From Anaerolineae bacterium (GTDB lineage Bacteria > Chloroflexota > Anaerolineae > Aggregatilineales > Phototrophicaceae): a stretch of 5,139 nt of DNA. Positions 1 to 5,139 of the stretch are shown here, piece by piece; within the stretch, counting starts at the first letter, position 1, and each line of letters opens with the position of its first letter. A program made the translations under genes and the position numbers. Location of the stretch: assembly GCA_019912905.1 (NCBI GenBank), contig JAIOHO010000619.1, positions 1-5,139 of the forward strand. The letters are read 5' to 3'. The notes under the pieces were generated by a model. It had not been told where the DNA came from. It did no database searches and saw nothing but the letters and a program-made list of their open reading frames with translations.

Positions 1-1275
1 CCGCTGCTGTGGTTTATCCACCACCAGTTATGGGACACCTCACGCAGGCCGAGCATTTCGGCTCAGACATGGGAAGCATGGGAAGAAGGTTATGTGGCGG
101 TCAACCGCCTGTTTGCCCAGGCGATCGCTCATACTGTAGAGTCGGTGGATCGCCCGGTGATTATTTTCCCTCAGGATTACCACCTGTATCTGGTGCCGCG
201 TTTCCTGCGGGAAGCGCTGGGCGACCGGGTACAGATTCAGCCATTTATCCATATTCCCTGGCCGGGGCCGGATGCCTGGCGTATCCTGCCGGAAAAGATG
301 CGGACCGCCATCCTCGACAGCCTGCTCATGTCCGACCGGATTGGCTTCCAGACCAAGACGGATGCCTTTAACTTCGTGCAGACCTGCCGCTTCTATCTGG
401 AGCATGCGCATTCTCATGGGAGCCGCACGTCGATTCATTATCACGACCGGCGCGTGGACGCCAAGGCTTATCCCATTTCCATTGATGTCGAGAAGGTGCA
501 GGAGATCGCTCAGGACCCGAAAACCCGTGAGTTCGAGCAGCACCTGCACGACTCAGGGGATGGCTGCCAGTTGATCGTGCGGACGGACCGCATCGAGCCG
601 AGCAAAAATATCCTGCGGGGCCTCGAAGCCTTTCGCGAGCTTCTGGATATTCACCCGGAGCATCGCGGTAATGTGCAGATGCTGGCGCTGCTGGTGCCCT
701 CGCGCATGGAAGTGGATGAATATCAGGATTACCTGCGCGATGTCATGGCGCAGGCCGGTTTTATCAATGCGGAGTACAGTGACGGCTCCTGGGAACCGGT
801 GCGCATTGTCCTCGGCGATAATTATCCGCGCGCGATCGCTGCAATGCGGTTATATGACGTTCTGCTGGTCAACCCGATTGCAGACGGCATGAATCTGGTG
901 GCGAAAGAGGGGGTGCTCGTCAATGAGAATGACGGTGTGCTCGTTCTGTCTGAGCATGCGGGCGCTTTCTATGAGTTAGGTGAGGACGCGCTGGTCGTGT
1001 CACCGTTTGATACCTATGGCACGGCAGAGGCGCTGCATCAGGCATTGACAATGTCCAGGGCCGAACGCCATGAGCGGGCTGCCAATCTGCGGGCCAAAGT
1101 TCAGGGCGCCGGAGTCAAGCGCTGGTTCTACATGCAGGTGGAGGATGCGCTGCGGGCCTGGAGCAGCCAGCCTAGTAACGCTTCGACATCGGAGACACCG
1201 GAGGCCATGACGTCAGCGCTTTCGGCGACTTCAGAGGGCATATCCGGCGATTCGACCCCGATTCCCACTGCCTGA
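1..1275 (+). CDS. otsA: Trehalose-6-phosphate synthase (GT20), 5'-truncated by the window
   Basis: Cytosolic glycosyltransferase that joins glucose from a nucleotide-glucose donor to glucose-6-phosphate, giving trehalose-6-phosphate. The frame is open from base 1 to a TGA at 1273-1275 (424 codons visible). The true start lies upstream; a GTG at 94 is internal because homology continues to its left (WFIHHQLWD, residues 4-12). GT20 landmarks follow in order: QDYHL with Asp59, HIPWPGP with His84, DRIEPSKN with Arg197 and Lys202, PSR with Arg235, and ADGMNLVAKE with Asp295 and Glu303. Spacings match the E. coli OtsA active site (Arg262, Lys267, Arg300, Asp361, Glu369), so all these catalytic and donor-site residues are present. 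Two oddities are Gln for the usual His before DYH and EPSKN for DYSKG. About 70-80 N-terminal residues are missing. The conserved domain ends near Trp387; the last 37 residues are a Ser/Thr-rich tail running antisense through otsB. A related GT20 activity on another acceptor cannot be excluded. Confidence 0.9.
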   Translation, partial: PLLWFIHHQLWDTSRRPSISAQTWEAWEEGYVAVNRLFAQAIAHTVESVDRPVIIFPQDYHLYLVPRFLREALGDRVQIQPFIHIPWPGPDAWRILPEKMRTAILDSLLMSDRIGFQTKTDAFNFVQTCRFYLEHAHSHGSRTSIHYHDRRVDAKAYPISIDVEKVQEIAQDPKTREFEQHLHDSGDGCQLIVRTDRIEPSKNILRGLEAFRELLDIHPEHRGNVQMLALLVPSRMEVDEYQDYLRDVMAQAGFINAEYSDGSWEPVRIVLGDNYPRAIAAMRLYDVLLVNPIADGMNLVAKEGVLVNENDGVLVLSEHAGAFYELGEDALVVSPFDTYGTAEALHQALTMSRAERHERAANLRAKVQGAGVKRWFYMQVEDALRAWSSQPSNASTSETPEAMTSALSATSEGISGDSTPIPTA

Positions 1276-1937
1276 CAGATGCCTTCCTGGTAAAGTTTGT
1301 GCGCCATCTCGAGGGCATCTACATCGGTCGTGTCGTCTCCGATATAGAGGGCAGCCTGGAGATGGTACTGCTCAACCAGACGGCGAAAGACCGTTCCCTT
1401 GTGAATTTCTACCGGAGGGCGCAGCTCGAAGACCATGCGCCCTTGAAAAACGCGCAGGTGCTGGTCGCGGGCGATGCGGTCGATCTGCGGCCTGAAAGCA
1501 GCGGCAGCCGCCGCAGGATCGGCGGTGTTACGATAATGAATCGACAGGGTTGCGCCCTTATCTTCGATCAGCATCCCGCTGATCTGGTGAGGGCGCAGCG
1601 AGTCCAGAGCCGCATCGAGATGGGGACGGAAATGAATGGCCTCCGGCGCAGGGATGACCTGCTGGCCGTCCCAGGTTTCCAGTCCATGATTGCCCACATA
1701 CACCAGATCCGGCAGATCGACCCGCTGGCGCACGTCGTCTACGGCGCGCCCGGATACCACCGCCACCAGCGTCAGACGGCTGTTGAGTTCGTGCAGCAGT
1801 TGGCGGCTGCGGTCGGTGACGCGGGCCTGATCGGGCTGATCGACAATCGGGCTGATAGTGCCGTCCATATCCGTCACCAGGCCCAGGCGCGGTTGGTTGA
1901 CCAGTGAGTGGAGCAGGGGCGAATGTCGCCAATTCAT
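1128..1937 (-). CDS. otsB: Trehalose-6-phosphate phosphatase (HAD superfamily)
   Basis: Removes the phosphate from trehalose-6-phosphate to release trehalose, the second step after OtsA. The 269-residue protein has the full HAD set: DMDGT with nucleophile Asp23 and acid/base Asp25, VVSGR with Ser62, the family-typical VGNHGLE (81-87), EDKG and SIHYR in the cap domain (about 125-136), Lys180 in HKG, and GDDTTD (200-205) for Mg2+. Length is normal for bacterial OtsB. I chose the ATG at 1935-1937. An in-frame TTG at 1974-1976 would add 13 residues of no family character and would touch the next gene's start codon. An AGGG lies about 11 nt upstream of the ATG, slightly far. The gene converges on otsA and overlaps its last 148 bp. 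Its conserved C-terminus (VESPDMPSEVAE to about Leu259) lies in that overlap, and only the last 10 residues look family-free. It is divergent from the kinase gene across 38 bp. Confidence 0.92.
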   Translation of the reverse strand: MNWRHSPLLHSLVNQPRLGLVTDMDGTISPIVDQPDQARVTDRSRQLLHELNSRLTLVAVVSGRAVDDVRQRVDLPDLVYVGNHGLETWDGQQVIPAPEAIHFRPHLDAALDSLRPHQISGMLIEDKGATLSIHYRNTADPAAAAAAFRPQIDRIARDQHLRVFQGRMVFELRPPVEIHKGTVFRRLVEQYHLQAALYIGDDTTDVDALEMAHKLYQEGICQAVGIGVESPDMPSEVAESADVMASGVSDVEALLGWLLQARSASSTCM

Positions 1938-1975
1938 CGGTATCTGTACCCTACGAGTGAAAACGAGAAACAGCA

Positions 1976-2956
1976 ATGAACAACGGTAAAATTGTCACAG
2001 TGACGTTAAATCCTTCTCTGGATAAGACTCTGCTGACTCATCATCTGAACATAGGCTATCATAACCGGGTAGCGGATACAACCCATCTGGACGCCAGCGG
2101 GCGCGGCATCAACGTGTCGCGAGCGGCGGACCGGCTGGGCGTGCCGACGCGGGCGATCGTGTTGTTGGGGAGCGACGCCATCGGCCATGCCTACCGGGGA
2201 CTGCTGGCGGAAGAGTCTTTTTCTACGACCTTTATCGTCCAGCAGGGGCCGACGCGCAGCGATACGATCATCGTCGATCGGGGCAATGCTACCGAGACCC
2301 ACATTATCGACGAAGGCTCAGGGGGTTCGCCGGACGATATTCAGCGTGTGATCGAGAACCTTCAGGATGCTCTTGGGCCGGAGGATACGGTGGTACTGGC
2401 TGGGGTTCTGCCGCGCGAGGCGGCACCGGATACATACCGGCAGATGGCCGATGCAGTTCAGGCAGTAGGCGCGCGCGTCGTGGTGATGACCACCAGTGAC
2501 GGTTTAGGCCAGGTCCTGAAAGCCCAGCCGGATTTTGTCACGCTGATGCGTCTGGAAGCTGAGTCGTTGTTCAACTATCCGGTTCGCACCGACGCGGATA
2601 TGATTTCGGGCTGCCAGAAGCTGCGGGCGTTGGGGGCAGCCAACGTGATGATGGTGGCCGACGACTACAGCCGCGTGGTCCTTCTGGATGGCGAAAACAT
2701 CCTGACCGCCGAAGTTGCCGAGACAGGGCCAGGGACGGACAGCGGCGTGGTCGACGCACTGCTGGCGGGCTATCTGGCGGCCCAGTTGTTGGGCCAGCCT
2801 ACTGAAGAGGCACTGCGGACAGGCGCAGCGGCGATGAACTACGCTGACTCCCAGATCGGCAACGTGTTTGGCTCGTTCGATGAGATCCGCCAGAATCTGC
2901 ATCGGGTGGATGTGCATCAGGTCGAGACGAACGAAAACACGACTCCGACGCCCTGA
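1976..2956 (+). CDS. PfkB-family sugar kinase, 1-phosphofructokinase/LacC-like, with degenerate motifs
   Basis: Belongs to the ribokinase/PfkB fold, in the hexose-phosphate kinase branch that includes 1-phosphofructokinase and tagatose-6-phosphate kinase. The start VTVTLNPSLDKT (residues 7-18) is typical of that branch, and 326 residues is close to the usual 310. Three signatures are altered. The substrate/ATP glycine motif, usually GGKGIN, reads SGRGIN (41-46). The KPNxxEAE motif reads TLMRLEAE (189-196), losing the Asn but keeping Glu194. The GAGD anion-hole and catalytic-base motif reads GVVD (257-260), keeping Asp260 followed by the expected ALLAGYLA. An alternative alignment would use GPGTD (251-255) with an insertion after it. 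The ATG at 1976 follows a weak GAG at 1965-1967 (8 nt spacing). The last 15 or so residues are a polar, Thr/Asn-rich tail. The substrate is not determined, and reduced or lost kinase activity is possible. Confidence 0.82.
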   Translation: MNNGKIVTVTLNPSLDKTLLTHHLNIGYHNRVADTTHLDASGRGINVSRAADRLGVPTRAIVLLGSDAIGHAYRGLLAEESFSTTFIVQQGPTRSDTIIVDRGNATETHIIDEGSGGSPDDIQRVIENLQDALGPEDTVVLAGVLPREAAPDTYRQMADAVQAVGARVVVMTTSDGLGQVLKAQPDFVTLMRLEAESLFNYPVRTDADMISGCQKLRALGAANVMMVADDYSRVVLLDGENILTAEVAETGPGTDSGVVDALLAGYLAAQLLGQPTEEALRTGAAAMNYADSQIGNVFGSFDEIRQNLHRVDVHQVETNENTTPTP

Positions 2957-2981
2957 GACGACCATTTCGCCGCTCACAAGG

Positions 2982-3009
2982 CGCGAAGCAGGAGACGGCC
3001 TTCTTCGCG
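2982..3009. terminator. Possible bidirectional terminator hairpin between convergent genes
   Basis: CGCGAAG (2982-2988) pairs perfectly with CTTCGCG (3003-3009) around a 14-nt loop. It lies 25 bp after the kinase stop and 30 bp beyond the enolase-superfamily stop on the other strand, where a shared terminator would be expected. There is no T-run on either side, so classic intrinsic termination is not shown. The stem may only help protect the RNA 3' end or may be chance. Confidence 0.3.
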
Positions 3010-3039
3010 TAGTCATTAAAATAATCTCAAGCCATCAGG

Positions 3040-4215
3040 CTATGGGTAACTTTTCCGCCCGGTTCGGTTCGCCTCGATTAAATCCCAGTTGTAAGTCACG
3101 CCCAACCCCGGGCCGTCCGGCACCGGCACATGCCCGTTGGCATCGATCGAATCGAGGTTGTCGCCATTATAGCCTTCGGCATAGATCGGGGCGCTGGTGC
3201 TGCCCGCCAGGGGGTGGAGCAGGCCGAGTTCGTAATAATTTGTATTACGAATCGCCGCCATGCAGTGCCGCTGGGCCGGGCCGGGTGCGTGAATTTCGAC
3301 ATCCAGCCCCAAGCCTTCGGCGGCATGGGCCACCTTCATAGCGCCAGTGATGCCCAGGTCATAAGTCGGGTTGACCCGCAGGAAGTCGCAGGCATCCAGC
3401 ACCGCCGCATCGACTTTTGGTTCCAGTGTGCGCAGATGTTCGCCCATCAGGATGGGTGTTTTGATCAACTGGCGCAGCTTGCGATGGGCGACCATCGAGA
3501 TGCCACCGTCTTTGAAGGGGTCTTCGTACCAGAAGAAATCGGCTTCGTCACAGGCGCGCCCGACTTTGAGCGCATCGCCAAAGGTTTCGTATTCACAGGC
3601 CGGGTCGAGCATCAGATCCATCTGACTGCCGACTCGCTGGCGCACGGCCAGGACATTGGCGACCTCGCGCTGAATCGGCCCGTGACTCCAGCCATGAATT
3701 TTGAAGGCGCGATACCCCATGTCTTTGCACTGCTCGGCAAAATCGGCAAAGGCCTCGGGCGTGTTCAGGCCGCCGTTTTCGTCACCGTGATAGGTCGATG
3801 CATAAGCAGGCACGGAGCGCTTATATCCGCCGAGAAGCTCATAGACGGGCGCATCATAGAGCTTACCGGCAATGTCCCAGAGCGCGATGTCTACCGGCCC
3901 CATGCTCATGCGGTCGAGTTTACGCAGCGCGCGTTTGACATCGTTGTAGATCAATTCGCGCTCCAGCGGATTGCGTCCGATGAGGTAATCGACGAACATC
4001 GCCATCTGCGCATAATCCGTGCTGGAGCCTCCGGCAAACTCCCCGGTGATCCCGGCGCTGGTGTGGATTTGCAGGATGTAGCTGGTATGTCTGGCTCCAG
4101 GTCCTGGCTGATAAACCGCGTTGAAGCTGTTGTAATAATCATCGACTCCAATATTGGGGGATTGCCACTGAAATTCGTGCACATCAATTCGAGTAATTTT
4201 GATCGGATGAGCCAT
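3040..4215 (-). CDS. Enolase-superfamily enzyme, mandelate racemase/muconate lactonizing type
   Basis: Likely cytosolic, Mg2+-dependent enzyme that abstracts the alpha-proton of a carboxylate; superfamily members are mostly sugar-acid dehydratases, racemases or lactonizing enzymes. The 391-residue length is typical. An N-terminal capping domain (about 1-125) precedes a barrel with three metal ligands: Asp204 (LMLDPA), Glu231 (WYEDP) and Glu259 (MGEH). Aligned to mandelate racemase without gaps after the third ligand, His309 and Glu329 fall on His297 and Glu317. The position of Asp270 is Asn282, and the KxK pair is Lys172-x-His174. The metal site is therefore intact, but the general-acid/base set is unusual. 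The ATG at 4213-4215 has a good TGAGGAA 7 nt upstream and a consensus -10 just before it, so the start is secure. The gene is monocistronic as far as seen, convergent with the kinase and divergent from potA. The substrate cannot be named from sequence. Confidence 0.88.
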   Translation of the reverse strand: MAHPIKITRIDVHEFQWQSPNIGVDDYYNSFNAVYQPGPGARHTSYILQIHTSAGITGEFAGGSSTDYAQMAMFVDYLIGRNPLERELIYNDVKRALRKLDRMSMGPVDIALWDIAGKLYDAPVYELLGGYKRSVPAYASTYHGDENGGLNTPEAFADFAEQCKDMGYRAFKIHGWSHGPIQREVANVLAVRQRVGSQMDLMLDPACEYETFGDALKVGRACDEADFFWYEDPFKDGGISMVAHRKLRQLIKTPILMGEHLRTLEPKVDAAVLDACDFLRVNPTYDLGITGAMKVAHAAEGLGLDVEIHAPGPAQRHCMAAIRNTNYYELGLLHPLAGSTSAPIYAEGYNGDNLDSIDANGHVPVPDGPGLGVTYNWDLIEANRTGRKSYP

Positions 4216-4222
4216 AATATTT

Positions 4223-4229
4223 TTCCTCA
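4223..4229 (-). promoter_or_regulatory. Ribosome binding site of the enolase-superfamily gene
   Basis: On the minus strand TGAGGAA ends 7 nt before the ATG at 4215, a strong Shine-Dalgarno match at normal spacing. The same TGAGGA core precedes potA on the other strand, which supports both start calls. Confidence 0.75.
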
Positions 4230-4244
4230 GAAGGCAGCGGGTCG

Positions 4245-4274
4245 ATTATACAGGTGATAGCCTCCACTCTCCAA
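4245..4274 (-). promoter_or_regulatory. Sigma70-type promoter of the enolase-superfamily gene
   Basis: Read on the minus strand, a perfect TATAAT -10 (4245-4250) lies 18 nt downstream of TTGGAG (4269-4274), a 3/6 match to the -35 consensus. Transcription would start near 4238, giving a leader of about 22 nt that contains the Shine-Dalgarno at 4223-4229. The order promoter, ribosome site and ATG is compact and consistent. The -35 is weak, so an activator or an upstream contact may contribute. Confidence 0.55.
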
Positions 4275-4340
4275 ACTTCAGGCAAAGCACGACATGGGCC
4301 AGAGGGCGATGAATCATGGCGAAAGCAGGGGGAATATCTC

Positions 4341-4369
4341 TTGTGGAAATGAGTCTGTGCCACTATAGT
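4341..4369 (+). promoter_or_regulatory. Sigma70-type promoter for potA
   Basis: TTGTGG (4341-4346, 3/6 to the -35 consensus) and TATAGT (4364-4369, 5/6 to the -10 consensus) are separated by exactly 17 nt. The predicted start near 4376 leaves a long leader of about 150 nt before the potA ATG. No better pair was seen closer to the gene: a TTGACG and a TTGACC downstream lack a matching -10 at 16-18 nt. Confidence 0.45.
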
Positions 4370-4399
4370 ATTTCACCGATTCCCGTGAGAGCGGCTGCG

Positions 4400-4407
4400 A
4401 ACCGGTT
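4400..4407. promoter_or_regulatory. AACCGGTT palindrome, candidate operator half-core
   Basis: A perfect 8-bp palindrome with a central CG sits about 25-32 nt downstream of the predicted potA transcription start. LacI-family regulators often bind palindromes with a central CG step, and such regulators commonly control sugar and transporter genes. The symmetry does not extend into the next two base pairs, so this is weak evidence. Confidence 0.2.
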
Positions 4408-4510
4408 GACGTCGGTATTTCCATCCCTGGCAGAGGTCAGCCACGCGATTCGGCCAGGGTTTGACCGTTGGTTCCGGGCCAGCGGGGGTATGACGCTGAA
4501 CCAGAATAGA

Positions 4511-4516
4511 TGAGGA
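4511..4516 (+). promoter_or_regulatory. Ribosome binding site that fixes the potA start
   Basis: TGAGGA ends 9 nt before the ATG at 4526. Its first three bases are also an in-frame TGA for the potA reading frame, with no alternative start codon between it and the ATG. The start of potA is therefore unambiguous. A second purine run, AGGGG (4519-4523), is too close to the ATG to be the main site. Confidence 0.75.
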
Positions 4517-4525
4517 TTAGGGGCC

Positions 4526-5139
4526 ATGGCTGCGGTGGAAGTGGAACTGATCAACGTCGTGAAGGAATTTTCAGGCTCAAGCGGGGATGGCCCCCTGCGG
4601 GCCGTGGATGATGTGAGTCTGCGCATCTTTGATGGCGAGTTTTTTGCGCTTCTGGGACCCAGCGGCTGTGGCAAGACCACGACCCTGCGCATGATCGCCG
4701 GGTTTGAATACCCGACGCAGGGGTCCATCCAGATTCGCGGGCAGGCGATGGAACATGTGCCTCCCTTTCACCGCCCGGTTAACACCGTATTTCAGGATTA
4801 CGCCCTTTTCCCGCACATGTCGGTGCTGCAAAATGTGATGTTCGGCCTGCGCATGGAAGGGGTCAGCAAGCAGGAATCCCGTAACCGGGCGATGGAAGCA
4901 CTCGAACTGGTGCGCCTGCCTCAGCTCGCCAGCCGCAAACCCCGGCAGCTCTCCGGCGGCCAGCAGCAGCGCGTGGCCCTGGCGCGGGCGCTGGTCAAAA
5001 AACCGGCGGTGCTGCTGCTCGACGAGCCGCTGGGCGCGCTCGATCTCAAGCTGCGCAAGGCGATGCAGTACGAACTTAAGGCGATGCAGCAGCAGGTCGG
5101 CATCACGTTTATTTATGTGACGCACGATCAGGAAGAAGC
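4526..5139 (+). CDS. potA: PotA-type ABC transporter ATP-binding protein, 3'-truncated by the window
   Basis: ATPase subunit that powers an ABC importer at the inner face of the membrane. The visible 204 residues contain the whole nucleotide-binding core: Walker A GPSGCGKTT (about 43-51), the Q-loop VFQDYALFPHMSV, the signature LSGGQQQRVALARAL, Walker B LLLDEP followed by the D-loop GALD, and the H-loop THDQEE. The stretch LDLKLRKAMQYELK with GITFIYVTHDQEE is close to E. coli PotA, the spermidine/putrescine importer ATPase, which favours PotA over the FbpC, CysA or MalK relatives that share the same core. The C-terminal regulatory TOBE domain and the partner genes (permeases and binding protein) would lie beyond the window. 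The start is fixed by an in-frame stop just upstream. It is divergent from the enolase-superfamily gene. The ATPase assignment is firm; the substrate is inferred. Confidence 0.88.
   Translation, partial: MAAVEVELINVVKEFSGSSGDGPLRAVDDVSLRIFDGEFFALLGPSGCGKTTTLRMIAGFEYPTQGSIQIRGQAMEHVPPFHRPVNTVFQDYALFPHMSVLQNVMFGLRMEGVSKQESRNRAMEALELVRLPQLASRKPRQLSGGQQQRVALARALVKKPAVLLLDEPLGALDLKLRKAMQYELKAMQQQVGITFIYVTHDQEE

Larger units (their letters stand above)
4216..4525. other. 310-bp divergent intergenic control region
   Basis: This is the only gene-free stretch of about 300 bases. It holds the enolase-gene promoter and ribosome site on its left, the potA promoter in its middle and the potA ribosome site at its right end. 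The two putative promoters point away from each other, with their -35 elements about 66 bp apart. Between the potA promoter and potA lies a leader of about 150 nt with an 8-bp palindrome AACCGGTT (4400-4407) and an imperfect-type repeat TCAC-N8-GTGA (4373-4388). A 65-codon plus-strand ORF (4316-4513) has an AGAGGG at 4301-4306, but it begins upstream of the potA promoter, has no recognisable protein character and is not called as a gene. I see no riboswitch, tRNA or terminator. Confidence 0.6.

Noticed and set aside
121..839. Two GCGATCGC octamers (121-128 and 832-839), like the HIP1 repeat of cyanobacteria
   Set aside because: Only two occur, both within otsA, and none elsewhere in 5 kb. That is too few to argue for a cyanobacterial genome, and the gene content does not suggest one.
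94..1275. GTG at 94 as the start of the trehalose-phosphate synthase
   Set aside because: The frame is open to base 1 and the upstream residues match the GT20 fold, so the gene begins before the window.
1299..1907. 202-codon plus-strand open frame directly after otsA
   Set aside because: It lies entirely antisense to otsB, whose HAD motifs are unmistakable, and has no recognisable protein character of its own.
1558..1932. 124-residue Arg/Pro/Ala-rich minus-strand frame inside otsB
   Set aside because: It is a frame-shifted shadow of otsB on the same strand, with the composition expected of out-of-frame GC-rich coding sequence.
1994..2004. Perfect palindrome GTCACAGTGAC near the start of the kinase gene, a possible operator for otsB
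   Set aside because: It is fully explained by the Val-Thr-Val-Thr codons of the conserved N-terminal motif, and the symmetry does not extend outward.
3130..4257. 375-codon open frame on the plus strand opposite the enolase-superfamily gene
   Set aside because: It is the antisense of a clearly conserved gene, shows no family motif, and its right end runs through that gene's promoter and ribosome site. Long antisense frames are common in GC-rich coding DNA.

Overview
The window is bacterial, moderately GC-rich and densely coding. It holds five genes, and the two at the window edges are truncated. Nothing fixes the taxon. The GT20 synthase has an unusual DRIEPSKN donor-site motif, and it sits with PfkB-type sugar kinases, enolase-superfamily enzymes and Pot-type transporters; from memory of such proteins this recalls Chloroflexota (Anaerolineae-like), but I hold that loosely. 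The Shine-Dalgarno sites and promoters are of ordinary sigma70-type bacterial form.

Layout, left to right. (1) 1-1275 (+): the C-terminal 424 residues of a trehalose-6-phosphate synthase (otsA). (2) 1128-1937 (-): trehalose-6-phosphate phosphatase (otsB), convergent with otsA and overlapping its 3' end by 148 bp. (3) 1976-2956 (+): a PfkB/1-phosphofructokinase-family sugar kinase with several eroded signature motifs, divergent from otsB across only 38 bp. (4) 2957-3039: a short convergent gap with a 7-bp perfect hairpin. (5) 3040-4215 (-): an enolase-superfamily (mandelate racemase-like) enzyme with a complete metal site but substituted catalytic residues. (6) 4216-4525: a 310-bp divergent regulatory region with a good promoter facing each way. 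(7) 4526-5139 (+): the first 204 residues of a PotA-type ABC transporter ATPase, cut by the window end.

Together otsA and otsB make trehalose from a nucleotide-activated glucose and glucose-6-phosphate, a classic osmolyte and stress-protectant route. They are on opposite strands, so they are not one operon, and their 3' ends are interlocked. The kinase may handle a sugar phosphate, but its altered motifs make activity uncertain. The enolase-superfamily enzyme and the PotA-type ATPase are divergently transcribed from a shared control region. This could pair catabolism of a sugar acid or related carboxylate with uptake, though PotA-type ATPases usually serve polyamine importers, so that functional link is only inference.

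I saw no CRISPR array, insertion sequence, tRNA or rRNA, and nothing that amounts to a clear new multi-gene system. The points most worth a second look are the reciprocal otsA/otsB tail overlap, the altered active site of the enolase-superfamily enzyme, and the degenerate PfkB kinase.
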